Shown: positions 43,378 to 53,160, counted from the first letter of the stretch. The stretch: 64,000 nt of DNA from an uncultured Flavobacteriaceae bacterium (GCA_905479065.1 CAJQLB010000027.1:1-64000); one strand, 5' to 3'. A program made the numbers and translations. The notes: generated from the sequence alone by a model not told the origin.

Positions 43378-44931
43378 TTATAAATCAAACTTTATTCCTT
43401 GTGCCAAAGGTAGTTCATCAGAATAATTAACGGTGTTTGTTTGACGTCTCATATACACTTTCCAGGCATCAGAACCAGATTCTCGACCGCCTCCTGTTTC
43501 TTTTTCACCTCCAAATGCACCCCCAATTTCAGCACCTGAAGTACCAATATTTACATTGGCAATCCCACAGTCTGAACCAGCATAGGATAAGAATTTTTCT
43601 GCTTCTTTCATCTCATTAGTCATGATTGCAGAGGATAATCCCTGAGCCACGCCATTTTGTTTAGCAATGGCATTTTCAACATCTCCAGAATAAGTCATTA
43701 AATATAATATAGGTGCAAAAGTTTCATGTTGTACAATATCAAAATGATTTTTTGCTTCAATAATAGCAGGTTTTACGTAACAGCCACTTTCATAACCTTC
43801 TCCCTTTAATACACCGCCTTCAACAAGAACATTACCCCCCTCAGTTTTTGCTTTTTCAATAGCCGACAGGTAAGTGTTTACTGAATCGTGATCAATTAAT
43901 GGCCCAATGTGATTTGTTTCGTCTAATGGGTTACCAATGGTCAATTGACCGTAAGCTCCAACAATAGCGTCTCTTACTTTGGCATAAACCGATTCATGAA
44001 TAATTAAACGTCTTGTTGATGTGCAACGTTGTCCACAAGTTCCTACAGCACCAAAAACAGCACCTGGAACAACCACTTTTAAATCAGCTGTTGGCGTAAT
44101 GATAATGGCATTATTACCTCCTAATTCCAGTAACGATTTACCAAATCTTTCAGCAACTGTTGCACCGACAATACGACCCATTCGTGTGGAGCCTGTTGCA
44201 GATATTAATGGAATTCTAGTGTCTGTAGTTAGCATTTCACCAACTTTATAATCTCCATTTATGATAGAAGAAATTCCTTCTGGTAAATTGTTGTTCTTTA
44301 ATATTTCTGCAATAATATTTTGACATGCTACCGCACAAAGAGGTGCTTTTTCTGAAGCTTTCCAGACACAAACGTCACCACATATCCATGCTAATGCTGT
44401 ATTCCAAGCCCAAACTGCTACTGGAAAATTAAATGCAGAAATAATTCCAACAACTCCTATTGGGTGCCACTGCTCTCGCATAACATGGCCTGGCCTTTCA
44501 GAAGGAATGGTTTGTCCATTCAATTGTCTGGAGAGTCCAACAGCAAAATCACATATATCAATCATTTCTTGTACCTCACCATAACCTTCTTGTAAAGATT
44601 TTCCCATTTCATAGGATACTAGTTTCCCTAAAGGCTCTTTTAAATCTCTAAGTTTATTCCCAAATTGGCGTACAATTTCTCCTCGTTGCGGTGCGGGCAT
44701 GTCTCTCCAAGATAAAAAGGCCTTTGTTGCAGTTTCCATAACCTTATCATAATCTGCTCTAGTTGTTGTTTTTACCCGACCTATTAGTTGACCATCTACT
44801 GGAGAATATGAGTTTATAACCTCTCCATTAGAGAAGGACATAGATCCTGTTGAAGTGCCGTCATTTAAATCTTTAACGCCTAACTTTTTTAAAGCTTCTT
44901 TTATGCCAAAATCTTTAGCAATTACTCCCAT
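43378..44931 (-). CDS. ALDH7/antiquitin-type aldehyde dehydrogenase
   Basis: 517 residues. The glutamate motif LLELGGNNAIII and the catalytic cysteine motif GTCGQRCTSTRRL are both ALDH7-specific (GGNNA and GQRCT). By family knowledge, antiquitin-type enzymes oxidise alpha-aminoadipate semialdehyde (piperideine-6-carboxylate) in lysine degradation; betaine aldehyde or other aldehydes are alternatives. N-terminal NAD-binding region GVVGIISAFNFPVAVWAWN is intact. No lysine-catabolic partner lies in the window. Promoter at 44965-44996. Confidence 0.88.
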   Translation of the reverse strand: MGVIAKDFGIKEALKKLGVKDLNDGTSTGSMSFSNGEVINSYSPVDGQLIGRVKTTTRADYDKVMETATKAFLSWRDMPAPQRGEIVRQFGNKLRDLKEPLGKLVSYEMGKSLQEGYGEVQEMIDICDFAVGLSRQLNGQTIPSERPGHVMREQWHPIGVVGIISAFNFPVAVWAWNTALAWICGDVCVWKASEKAPLCAVACQNIIAEILKNNNLPEGISSIINGDYKVGEMLTTDTRIPLISATGSTRMGRIVGATVAERFGKSLLELGGNNAIIITPTADLKVVVPGAVFGAVGTCGQRCTSTRRLIIHESVYAKVRDAIVGAYGQLTIGNPLDETNHIGPLIDHDSVNTYLSAIEKAKTEGGNVLVEGGVLKGEGYESGCYVKPAIIEAKNHFDIVQHETFAPILYLMTYSGDVENAIAKQNGVAQGLSSAIMTNEMKEAEKFLSYAGSDCGIANVNIGTSGAEIGGAFGGEKETGGGRESGSDAWKVYMRRQTNTVNYSDELPLAQGIKFDL

Positions 44932-44964
44932 ATATTCAGTGTTTTTTAAATTAAAAATTTGACG

Positions 44965-44996
44965 CGAAGATACTAATAAATTAAATGTTGAATCAA
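44965..44996 (-). promoter_or_regulatory. Probable promoter of the aldehyde dehydrogenase gene
   Basis: On the minus strand TTG (44996-44994), 21 bp, TATCTTCG (44972-44965). This is one mismatch from TAnnTTTG with a permitted spacer. Confidence 0.4.
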
Positions 44997-45145
44997 GAAT
45001 AATTCATCCTAACTGAAACTTTAAAAAGTTTTAAGAACACTTTAACAATGGCAAAACATCTAAGCTTCTCAAACCAATGGTACATAAATATAGAAGAAGA
45101 CGTTTGACTCTTCTTATTGTAAATTATGAATTAAAAACACCGCTT

Positions 45146-46042
45146 ATGTTACTTCGATTATTAATTATTACTGGCCTATTATCAAATTTCTCTTTGGCAC
45201 AAGACATTCAATATGTAGCCGCAGAGAACGGATTAATTATTAGAGAACAACCAAGTCAGGGAGCGCTCAAATTAGAAGTGCTTGATTATGGAACTGCTTT
45301 AGAAATTGTTGAGTACACCGATTTACAACTTGATCTCGTTGATGGCGGAAAGAAATTATCGGGTAAATGGGTTAAAGTGAGAAGCACTGACGCCTATGAC
45401 TTATTTGAAGAGGGGTACGTATTTAACGGCTACCTAACTGAAGACGTCTTAGATAGACGCTTTAAAGTGATCTATGATAAATTTGCTGTTTCCATCAAAG
45501 ATCTACCAAGAAAAACAACCAGTAGAACAACATTTAATTCAGACTTTAATGATATTTTGTTCTATACGTTAGAGCCCAATGAAACTCTTGAAAACAAAGT
45601 GGTCATCATTAAACATCATCAAGATTTCCGTAGTATTAAAGTGTTTCAAAAACACGAAAACAGTATCGCTATTTCAGATAACAAGTCACATGCAGATATT
45701 ATTAATTGGAAGCATTACTATTCTAGCTGGAAACCCTTAAAAACTATTAAAAATCATTTGCAATTTAAAACCTCTAATATTTCTAAAAAAGAAGCCACAA
45801 AGTTCATTGATGTTAATTTAGACTCTCTAAAAGCAGTCGTTAAAGACGCTTGCGGAACAGCGTGGAGTGACTCAATCAAGAACGTTAAATCCCTTGATGA
45901 CAGCCCTATAAATATTGTTGTTAGTAAAATGTATTTACGTATCTTAATGACTGATATGAACGGTGAAGAAACAGAGAAAATACTCATCTTTGAATTATCA
46001 ATAGACCATGAACAAAACGATAAATTATATGCAAAAATTTAA
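45146..46042 (+). CDS. Secreted SH3-domain protein
   Basis: 298 residues from ATG 45146 (MLLRLLIITGLLSNFSLAQ), which gives a clean signal peptide; the frame is open from 45077, but that extension is basic and unlikely. The mature N-terminus carries a bacterial SH3-like domain (about 20-95, IQYVAAENGLIIREQPSQGA and GKWVKVRST), and the rest is a beta-rich part (about 100-298) of unknown type. SH3b domains bind cell-wall peptides. The next gene starts inside its 3' end. Confidence 0.7.
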   Translation: MLLRLLIITGLLSNFSLAQDIQYVAAENGLIIREQPSQGALKLEVLDYGTALEIVEYTDLQLDLVDGGKKLSGKWVKVRSTDAYDLFEEGYVFNGYLTEDVLDRRFKVIYDKFAVSIKDLPRKTTSRTTFNSDFNDILFYTLEPNETLENKVVIIKHHQDFRSIKVFQKHENSIAISDNKSHADIINWKHYYSSWKPLKTIKNHLQFKTSNISKKEATKFIDVNLDSLKAVVKDACGTAWSDSIKNVKSLDDSPINIVVSKMYLRILMTDMNGEETEKILIFELSIDHEQNDKLYAKI

Positions 46043-46334
46043 TCCTTATTATGCAGTCATTTTTACTTCTAAATTGACTAATAATACTGATGGCTATGAG
46101 GATATGGCGGCAAACATGATTCGTCTTGCAAAACAGCAACAAGGTTTCCGTGGTTTCGATAACGCTCGAAACCAAATCGGTATCTCCGTGAGTTATTGGG
46201 ACGATTTGGAATCTATTAAAAAGTGGAAACGCAACACTGATCATCTCATAGCACAACAACAAGGAAAAGAGCAATGGTATCAGTGGTATCACACCCGAAT
46301 TTGTAAGGTAGAACACGAATACAATATGAATTAA
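46008..46334 (+). CDS. Antibiotic biosynthesis monooxygenase (ABM)-like protein
   Basis: 108 residues. A small ferredoxin-like ABM fold: YYAVIFTSKLTNNTDGYEDM, then RLAKQQQGFRGFDNARNQIG and VSYWDDLESIKKWKRNTDHL. Members include haem-degrading and quinol monooxygenases and many unknowns. ATG 46008 overlaps the SH3 gene by 35 bp; ATG 46029 is an alternative start (101 residues). dinB follows after 18 bp. Confidence 0.78.
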   Translation: MNKTINYMQKFNPYYAVIFTSKLTNNTDGYEDMAANMIRLAKQQQGFRGFDNARNQIGISVSYWDDLESIKKWKRNTDHLIAQQQGKEQWYQWYHTRICKVEHEYNMN

Positions 46335-46352
46335 TAGTGTTACAACAACAGC

Positions 46353-47450
46353 ATGACCACTCGTATTAGTCAAAGAAAGATCATCCATATTGATATGGAT
46401 GCTTTTTACGCTTCTGTTGAGCAAATGGATGACCCAAGTATTAAGGGCAAACCAGTGGCCGTTGGTGGAGGTGGAAGCCGAGGAGTTATAAGTGCTGCTA
46501 GTTATGAAGCGAGAGCCTATGGTGTGAAAAGTGCTATGTCTGGAACTTTAGCAGTTAAATTATGTCCTCATCTTATTTTTGTTCGCCCACGTTTTGAACG
46601 TTACAGTGAAATATCTAAACAGGTCAAAAAGATCTTTTTTGATTATACTGATCTGGTAGAGCCCTTATCCATGGATGAAGCATATTTAGATGTTACCCAA
46701 AATAAAAAAGGAAATCCTAGCGCATCGCTCATCGCAAAAGAAATTAGAGATCATATTTTTAGAAATGTTGGACTTACAGCCTCTGCTGGAATTAGCATCA
46801 ACAAATTTGTTGCAAAAATCGCAAGTGACTACAATAAGCCAAACGGACAAAAAACGGTAGCGCCTGAGTCAGTGATTGAATTTCTTGAAGCTCTAGATAT
46901 CAGAAAATTTTACGGCATTGGTAAAGTAACTGCAGAAAAAATGTATGATAAAGGTATTTTTAATGGCCGTGATTTAAAAACCAAATCAAGGGAGTATTTA
47001 GAACATCATTTTGGAAAATCTGGAGGCTCTTACTATGATATTGTACGGGGTATTCACAACAGTGCTGTAAAACCAAATCGTACCAGAAAGTCCCTGGCTG
47101 CTGAGCGCACGTTTCACAAAAATCTGACTAGTGAAATTTTTATGTTTGAAAAATTAGACACCATCGCTGAAGAGGTTTCTAAACGACTAAGCAATAGCAA
47201 TCTTGCTGGTAAAACCGTTACCCTCAAAATAAAATACAGTGACTTTAGTCTAAAAACAAGAAGTAAGAGCTTACCTTATTACGTCAGCGATAAGGCTATC
47301 ATTTTAGATGTTGCCAAAACATTACTTCTTCAAGATTCCATGGAAGAATCTGTGAGGTTACTTGGGATTTCTATAGCTAATTTAAATAATGTAACTAAAA
47401 CAATGACACCCTCCAAAAGTGTCAGTGCTCAATTGAGTTTTGAGTTTTAA
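46353..47450 (+). CDS. dinB: DNA polymerase IV
   Basis: 365 residues, Y-family translesion polymerase. Motif I IIHIDMDAFYASVEQM (first catalytic Asp), motif II PLSMDEAYLDVT (catalytic Asp-Glu), helix-hairpin-helix GIGKVTAEKMYDKGIF, and a little-finger domain. The C-terminal end LSFEF resembles a beta-clamp-binding peptide. It is the last gene of the SH3-ABM-dinB unit; the stop shares bases with the convergent pyk stop. Confidence 0.95.
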   Translation: MTTRISQRKIIHIDMDAFYASVEQMDDPSIKGKPVAVGGGGSRGVISAASYEARAYGVKSAMSGTLAVKLCPHLIFVRPRFERYSEISKQVKKIFFDYTDLVEPLSMDEAYLDVTQNKKGNPSASLIAKEIRDHIFRNVGLTASAGISINKFVAKIASDYNKPNGQKTVAPESVIEFLEALDIRKFYGIGKVTAEKMYDKGIFNGRDLKTKSREYLEHHFGKSGGSYYDIVRGIHNSAVKPNRTRKSLAAERTFHKNLTSEIFMFEKLDTIAEEVSKRLSNSNLAGKTVTLKIKYSDFSLKTRSKSLPYYVSDKAIILDVAKTLLLQDSMEESVRLLGISIANLNNVTKTMTPSKSVSAQLSFEF

Positions 47451-48892
47451 AAAGAACAGGTTGTGATCTCTGTTACTCGCAATGTATTAACCATTCCTTT
47501 TTCTTGTATTGGCATTGCGGCTAAACTAATCAACATATCTCCTGATTCAAGATATCCTTTTTTACAAGCAATGACATTAACATCGTCAATTGTTTCATCC
47601 GTACTCACAAATTTATCATAATAAAACGCTTTCACGCCCCACAGAAGATTAAGTTGAGTTAAAATTCGCTTATTTGATGTAAATACTAAAATATGTGCTG
47701 CCGGTCGCCAAGCCGAAATCTGAAAGGCGGTATACCCACTATTCGTTAGGGTTGAAATAGCTTTGGCATTAATTTCATTAGCCATATTTGCAGCATGATA
47801 ACAAATGGATTTTGTTATATAACGATTGGTTCTAATATGTGGTGGTGATTGTGGCACTTTAATAAGCGCAGAGTCCTCCACGCTCATGAGTATACTACTC
47901 ATTTTTTCAATAACTTGTACCGGGTATTGACCTACTGAAGTTTCTCCAGACAGCATCACAGCATCAGCCCCATCCATCACTGAATTAGCAACGTCATTAA
48001 CCTCTGCACGAGTTGGTGTTAAACTTGTAATCATCGACTCCATCATTTGAGTGGCAATGATTACAGGAATTCGAGCACGCTTTGCTCTCAATACTAATTG
48101 CTTTTGAATCAATGGCACCTCTTGAGCTGGTATTTCAACACCCAAATCTCCTCGAGCAACCATCAAGCCATCACAAAAAGCAACAATCTTATCAATATTT
48201 TCAACAGCCTCTGGTTTCTCAATTTTAGCAATGATTGGTATTTTAGCACTGCTATGCTCTTGAATGATTTCTTGAAGCTGAATCAGGTCCTCAGCATGTC
48301 TTACAAATGATAAAGCAAGCCAATCAACATTTTGACTTATTGCAAAAATAGCGTCCTTTATATCTTTTTCTGTAAGCGCCGGTTGAGAGATATCGGTATT
48401 GGGAAGGTTAACTCCTTTTCGGGACTTCAACGGACCTCCTTGAATAACTTTTGCTTTAACTTCAGACTTCTTATCCGTTGATACAACTTCAAAAATTAAT
48501 TTACCGTCATCTAAAAGAATTCGTTCGCCTGGTTTTGCGTCTTGTGGAAAACGATCATAGGTCATATAAACACGCTTTTTAGTGCCCATAAATCGTTCTC
48601 CTGTAACAAATAAAATCGTATCTCCTTCGCTAACAACAACCTCCTCTTTCATGGTGCCAACCCTTAACTTTGGCCCTTGTAAATCTGCAAGTATCGCCGC
48701 ATTATAACCAAACTCATCATTCAACTCACGAATCATTGTGATTCTTTCGGATACATCTGTGTAATCAGCATGAGAAAAATTAATCCTAAAAACATTTACT
48801 CCTGCTTCAAGCATTGCTTTCAACACCTTCTTCGTGCTTGTCGCTGGCCCCAAAGTTGCTACTATTTTCGTCTTTTTTATGTTTATTGCCAT
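47447..48892 (-). CDS. pyk: Pyruvate kinase
   Basis: 481 residues from ATG 48892 (an in-frame TTG lies 3 bp upstream). Signatures: KIVATLGPATSTKKVLKAML, RINFSHADY, the active-site helix IPIIAKIEKPEAVENIDKI, GDLGVEIPAQEVPLIQK, and a C-terminal domain. It converts phosphoenolpyruvate and ADP to pyruvate and ATP. The ATG overlaps the preceding TGA (TGATG), so it is translationally coupled to the IPExxxVDY gene. Confidence 0.95.
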   Translation of the reverse strand: MAINIKKTKIVATLGPATSTKKVLKAMLEAGVNVFRINFSHADYTDVSERITMIRELNDEFGYNAAILADLQGPKLRVGTMKEEVVVSEGDTILFVTGERFMGTKKRVYMTYDRFPQDAKPGERILLDDGKLIFEVVSTDKKSEVKAKVIQGGPLKSRKGVNLPNTDISQPALTEKDIKDAIFAISQNVDWLALSFVRHAEDLIQLQEIIQEHSSAKIPIIAKIEKPEAVENIDKIVAFCDGLMVARGDLGVEIPAQEVPLIQKQLVLRAKRARIPVIIATQMMESMITSLTPTRAEVNDVANSVMDGADAVMLSGETSVGQYPVQVIEKMSSILMSVEDSALIKVPQSPPHIRTNRYITKSICYHAANMANEINAKAISTLTNSGYTAFQISAWRPAAHILVFTSNKRILTQLNLLWGVKAFYYDKFVSTDETIDDVNVIACKKGYLESGDMLISLAAMPIQEKGMVNTLRVTEITTCSF

Positions 48893-49374
48893 CAATTAAA
48901 TATTAAATTATTTTTTGACTTTAAGTGCTTTACATCAACATCATATACCGTTACAACTTGCGGTATTCTCTGAATCTCACTTGTGATTTGCTTTATATTT
49001 ACTTTAAAGTCATCATTAACTATTTTCAAGAAATAATTAACTGTTTTATGTTCAGGAATTAAATTGTATTTTTTAATAATCTTTGAGGACGAGGCAAAAA
49101 GTGATCCCTTTGTAGCCTTGTCAACTTCTTCCTTTACGCATATATTGGAAATTAAATTCCATGAGGACTGGTTAATTAAATCCTCCCACTGATATATCGA
49201 ATAAAAACCCGAGGCTTGTTCAAAGTCTAAATCGTGAACATAACGTTTTAAATTAATATATAAATATTGATTTAAAAGGTAGGCTAAACGATAATCATCT
49301 ATTGCACAATGTATAGCTAATAATAAATAATCGTCATTGTCAAAATCATCTACTAATAACTTATGAACGGCCAT
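48892..49374 (-). CDS. IPExxxVDY family protein
   Basis: 160 residues. The family motif appears as LIPEHKTVNYFLKI near residue 115, with Asn where the name-giving motif has Asp (VNY, not VDY). The N-terminal half (LLVDDFDNDDYLLLAIHC, DYRLAYLLNQYLYINLKR) is the conserved helical part. It is restricted to Bacteroidetes, of unknown function, and classically sits beside pyk, as here. It is coupled to pyk by TGATG. Confidence 0.82.
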   Translation of the reverse strand: MAVHKLLVDDFDNDDYLLLAIHCAIDDYRLAYLLNQYLYINLKRYVHDLDFEQASGFYSIYQWEDLINQSSWNLISNICVKEEVDKATKGSLFASSSKIIKKYNLIPEHKTVNYFLKIVNDDFKVNIKQITSEIQRIPQVVTVYDVDVKHLKSKNNLIFN

Positions 49375-49484
49375 TTTTACAAAATTCTACGATGTAAATA
49401 TAATATTTTGACTTCATTAAATGATATGCAATGAATGAATCTTAAAAAGAATTAACTACGAAAACGTTGTAGTTTCATTATTAT

Positions 49485-50225
49485 TTATAACGCTCTTGAA
49501 ATTTTTGTCTGGAAAGCAAAAAAGGCTCGCTTAGAAGCTTTTTCTTCAGCCTTCTTTTTAGATGTAGCTCGTGCCTTTGAAATAATCTTATTGTTTATGG
49601 AAAGTTTTACCGAGAAATGTCTAGTATCATCATTCCCCGTATCTTCATAAACATTGTAATTAAACGTCTTCTTTTCCTTTTGACACCATTCAATTAGCAA
49701 GCTTTTATAACTAATCACCTTCCCTTCCAATTTTTGAATATCTACATGTGGTATAATGACTCGATTAAAGATAAATCGTTCACAATAATCGTATCCTCTA
49801 TCGAGATAAATTGCACCAACCAATGCTTCAAAAAGGTTTCCGTGAATGTTATTGCCAAAATTGTCCTTAGCAATTTTGGATTGTACAAGGTCTATCAAAT
49901 TTAACTCTTTTCCGAGCTCATTTAGGTGGTCTCGACTTACAATCTTTGATCGCATTTTAGTTAAATACCCTTCATCCCCCTGAGGTACTTCGTTAAACAA
50001 ATGAGAGGCAATTACAGCTCCCAACATCGCATCTCCAACAAATTCTAAACGCTCATAGTTTATGGGCGTACCTTCTTTATCCCTTATGTTCATGGACCGA
50101 TGTGTAAAAGCCTTATTATAAAATTTCATATTAAGGGGTTTAAAGCCTAAAATATGTTTAATCTGAATAAAAAAATTCCCGCCTTTATTAGAACGGGAAT
50201 TGAATATGTTACGAACGAAGTTCAT
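49485..50225 (-). CDS. rnc: Ribonuclease III
   Basis: 246 residues. The RNase III signature NYERLEFVGDAMLGAVIASH (catalytic Glu and Asp), a second acidic site in LFEALVGAIYLDRG, and a C-terminal dsRNA-binding domain (about 175-240, SYKSLLIEWCQ through KKKAEEKASKRAFFAF). Cleaves double-stranded RNA in rRNA maturation. It follows fabF after 5 bp, an arrangement common in Bacteroidetes. Confidence 0.95.
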   Translation of the reverse strand: MNFVRNIFNSRSNKGGNFFIQIKHILGFKPLNMKFYNKAFTHRSMNIRDKEGTPINYERLEFVGDAMLGAVIASHLFNEVPQGDEGYLTKMRSKIVSRDHLNELGKELNLIDLVQSKIAKDNFGNNIHGNLFEALVGAIYLDRGYDYCERFIFNRVIIPHVDIQKLEGKVISYKSLLIEWCQKEKKTFNYNVYEDTGNDDTRHFSVKLSINNKIISKARATSKKKAEEKASKRAFFAFQTKISRAL

Positions 50226-50230
50226 TCAGT

Positions 50231-51481
50231 TTAATCTAATTTCTTAAATAATACACAAGCATTATGGCCTCCAAAACCGAACGTATTACTCATGGCAATG
50301 TTTACAGTTCGTTTCTGAGCTTTGTTTAATGTTAAATTTAAATTTGAATCAATATTATCGTCACTCGTGTTGTGATTAATTGTTGGCGGTATGATTCCAT
50401 GCTCCATTGCAAGAATAGCAGAAATAGACTCAATAGCCCCTGCAGCCCCTAAAAGATGACCTGTCATGGATTTTGTTGAATTAATATTTATATTTTTGGC
50501 ATGCTCACCAAAAACTTCCGTTATTGCTTTTAATTCCGCAACATCTCCTAAAGGTGTGGAAGTCCCGTGTGTGTTAATATGATCAACTTCCTCAGGAGAG
50601 ACACCAGCATTTTCTAAGCAATGCCTCATCACAGCAATAACCCCAATCCCTTCTGGATGAGGTGCAGTCATGTGGTGTGCATCAGATGACATTCCTCCAC
50701 CGAGCACTTCGGCATAAATACGGGCTCCTCTGGCCTTTGCATGTTCATATTCTTCCAAAACAATAGCGCCAGCACCTTCCCCTAAAACAAATCCATCTCT
50801 TGTAGCATCAAAAGGCCTTGACGCCGTTTCTGGACTTTCATTTCTAGTTGATAAGGCGTGCATTGCATTAAAACCTCCAATACCAGCTATGGTAACTGCG
50901 GCTTCACTACCTCCTGTAACAATGACATCACAATGCCCTAATCGTATATAATTAAGAGCATCAATCATCGCGTTTGCAGAGGATGCACACGCTGAAACAG
51001 TAGTGTAATTTGGCCCCATAAAACCATGTTTTATAGAAATATTTCCCGGGGCAATATCTGCAATCATTTTAGGAATAAAAAATGGGTTGAATCGTGGCGT
51101 ACCATCTCCCTGAGAAAAATTCAAAACCTCATTTTGAAAGGTTTCTAAGCCACCAATTCCAGCTCCCCAAATAACACCTACACGAAGTTTATTAACGGTG
51201 TCTAGGTCTAGATTAGCATCTATAATGGCTTCATCTGAAGCCACCATAGCATACTGAGTGAATCTATCCATTTTACGCGCATCTTTTCTATTGAGAAAGT
51301 CAGTAGCGTTAAAATTCTTTAATTCACAAGCAAATTTTGTCTTGAACTTTTCAGTATCAAAATACGTTATCGGTGCTGCGCCACTTTTTCCATTAACAAG
51401 GGCATCCCAATATTCATCCTTGGTATTCCCTATTGGAGTTAATGCACCTAGCCCAGTAACTACAACTCGCTTCAAATTCAT
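50231..51481 (-). CDS. fabF: 3-oxoacyl-[acyl-carrier-protein] synthase II
   Basis: 416 residues. Catalytic Cys in TVSACASSANAMIDAL, the two His sites in NTHGTSTPLGD and KSMTGHLLGAAGAIE, and VVTGLGALTPIGN at the start. It extends acyl chains on ACP with malonyl-ACP. It lies between acpP (14 bp upstream) and rnc. Confidence 0.96.
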   Translation of the reverse strand: MNLKRVVVTGLGALTPIGNTKDEYWDALVNGKSGAAPITYFDTEKFKTKFACELKNFNATDFLNRKDARKMDRFTQYAMVASDEAIIDANLDLDTVNKLRVGVIWGAGIGGLETFQNEVLNFSQGDGTPRFNPFFIPKMIADIAPGNISIKHGFMGPNYTTVSACASSANAMIDALNYIRLGHCDVIVTGGSEAAVTIAGIGGFNAMHALSTRNESPETASRPFDATRDGFVLGEGAGAIVLEEYEHAKARGARIYAEVLGGGMSSDAHHMTAPHPEGIGVIAVMRHCLENAGVSPEEVDHINTHGTSTPLGDVAELKAITEVFGEHAKNININSTKSMTGHLLGAAGAIESISAILAMEHGIIPPTINHNTSDDNIDSNLNLTLNKAQKRTVNIAMSNTFGFGGHNACVLFKKLD

Positions 51482-51495
51482 AAAAAAATCGTTAC

Positions 51496-51729
51496 TTATT
51501 TTGCGTCTTCAATATACGAAATTGCTTGACCAACTGTAGCAATATTCTCAGCTTGATCATCTGGAATTTGAATATCGAATTCTTTTTCGAATTCCATAAT
51601 CAACTCTACAGTGTCCAATGAATCTGCTCCCAAGTCATTTGTAAAGCTTGCTTCAGTTACAACTTCGTTTTCATCAACACCTAATTTGTCTACGATAATC
51701 GCTTTTACTCTTGATGCAATGTCTGACAT
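51496..51729 (-). CDS. acpP: Acyl carrier protein
   Basis: 77 residues, strongly acidic. The phosphopantetheine serine lies in [15 protein letters not shown] (DSL motif). It carries growing acyl chains for FabF and other synthase steps. First gene of acpP-fabF-rnc, with a -7 box at 51760-51767. Confidence 0.97.
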   Translation of the reverse strand: MSDIASRVKAIIVDKLGVDENEVVTEASFTNDLGADSLDTVELIMEFEKEFDIQIPDDQAENIATVGQAISYIEDAK

Positions 51730-51759
51730 AATTTTTAGTTTTAAGTTTTAATTAGGGTG

Positions 51760-51767
51760 CAAAAATA
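51760..51767 (-). promoter_or_regulatory. -7 box of acpP-fabF-rnc
   Basis: TATTTTTG on the minus strand, 31 bp before the acpP ATG; an exact match to TAnnTTTG. No clear -33 TTG. Confidence 0.45.
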
Positions 51768-51908
51768 AAAAACTTTATTTTAAAACGCAGGTTTACTAAA
51801 AAAATGTGAGCCTTATTTACATATTTTAATTTTTAGAATTTTCTTTTGCTTCAATTTGTTGAAAATTATTCCTTTTATTTGTGATTATTATTCTTACTTT
51901 TTTGAACA

Positions 51909-52475
51909 ATGAAACAAATTGTCATTTTTGCTTCCGGTAGTGGATCCAATGCTGAAAACATAATTAGATATTTTAGCCAACGAAACAATGCAAAAGTGGT
52001 ACGCGTTTTCACAAATAATTCACGAGCAACAGTTCTTGAACGATGTGAAAGACATCGCATAGACACGCACCTTTTTAATCGTGAAGCTTTACTGCAGACA
52101 AATGAAGTACGCAATGCCTTGATTAATATAAATCCAGATTTGATTGTCCTCGCAGGGTTTTTGTTGAAAATTCCAAGCGCCATTATATCATCATTTCCAA
52201 ATAAAATTATTAATATTCATCCTGCTTTATTACCAAAGTACGGAGGTAAAGGGATGTATGGAATGCATGTGCACAAAGCGGTTGTCTCCAATAAAGAAAT
52301 CGAAACAGGTATTACCATTCACTACGTAAATAAAAACTATGACGAGGGTGCAATGATTTTTCAGGTAAAATGTAAAATCTCTTCCTTGGATACACCCGAG
52401 AGTGTTGCTGCAAAAATCCATACGTTAGAGATGCAACATTTTCCTGTAATTATTAACAGTTTACTCAATGACTAA
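51909..52475 (+). CDS. purN: Phosphoribosylglycinamide formyltransferase
   Basis: 188 residues. IVIFASGSGSNAENIIRYF at the N-terminus, NIHPALLPKYGGKGMYG (active-site region with the catalytic Asn and His), and GITIHYVNKNYDEGAMIFQ (catalytic Asp nearby). It transfers a formyl group from formyl-THF to GAR in purine synthesis. The RNase H gene begins 8 bp inside its 3' end. A PurF-like gene lies downstream, so this cluster has a purine flavour. Confidence 0.93.
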   Translation: MKQIVIFASGSGSNAENIIRYFSQRNNAKVVRVFTNNSRATVLERCERHRIDTHLFNREALLQTNEVRNALININPDLIVLAGFLLKIPSAIISSFPNKIINIHPALLPKYGGKGMYGMHVHKAVVSNKEIETGITIHYVNKNYDEGAMIFQVKCKISSLDTPESVAAKIHTLEMQHFPVIINSLLND

Positions 52476-53106
52476 AAAGAAAAAATACTACACTGTCTGG
52501 AAAGGGCATCAACATGGAGTGTTTCAGTCTTGGATAGATTGTAAAGCACAAATTCATGACTTTCAAGGAGCACAATACAAGTCCTTCCCAACATTAAATG
52601 AGGCAAAACAAGCTCTTCAAGGAAACTACAAAGATTATGTTGGAAAGACTAAAAAATTTACAAGTAATCTGTCAAAAGAACAGCTTCAAAAAATAGGTCT
52701 TCCCAATTATAAATCAATCTCGGTAGACGCCGCTTCAAGTGGGAATCCTGGAGTTATGGAATATCGAGGGGTCGACACAAAAAGTAAAAAAGAGCTTTTT
52801 AAACAAGGCCCATTTGAAGAAGGCACTAATAATATCGGGGAATTTTTAGCAATTGTTCATGGCCTAGCTTATTTAAAAAAACATCATAGTAATGATGTTA
52901 TTTATACAGACTCAAAAACAGCGATGAGCTGGGTTAGAAAAAAAACATGTAACTCAAAATTACAACGCAATAGAAAAAACAAGTCAACTTATGATCTCGT
53001 AGACCGTGCAATTCATTGGTTAAAAACTAATGATTACAGCACTCCAATTGTGAAATGGGAAACCAAAGCTTGGGGCGAAATTCCTGCAGATTTTGGTCGA
53101 AAATAA
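52468..53106 (+). CDS. Viroplasmin-RNase H fusion (ribonuclease HI family)
   Basis: 212 residues. N-terminal caulimovirus-viroplasmin-like domain (about 1-50, KYYTVWKGHQHGVFQSW and YKSFPTLNEAKQAL), linker, then RNase H (about 75-212) with catalytic Asp in SVDAASSGNPG, Glu in NNIGEFLAIVHGL, Asp in YTDSKTAMSW and a final Asp in PADFGRK. Hydrolyses RNA in RNA-DNA hybrids. It overlaps purN by 8 bp, implying coupled translation. Confidence 0.92.
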   Translation: MTKKKKYYTVWKGHQHGVFQSWIDCKAQIHDFQGAQYKSFPTLNEAKQALQGNYKDYVGKTKKFTSNLSKEQLQKIGLPNYKSISVDAASSGNPGVMEYRGVDTKSKKELFKQGPFEEGTNNIGEFLAIVHGLAYLKKHHSNDVIYTDSKTAMSWVRKKTCNSKLQRNRKNKSTYDLVDRAIHWLKTNDYSTPIVKWETKAWGEIPADFGRK

Positions 53107-53160
53107 ATTGGGTTGGAAGTATTTAAAAAATGTATATTTACACCAAATTTTAATCCCTTT

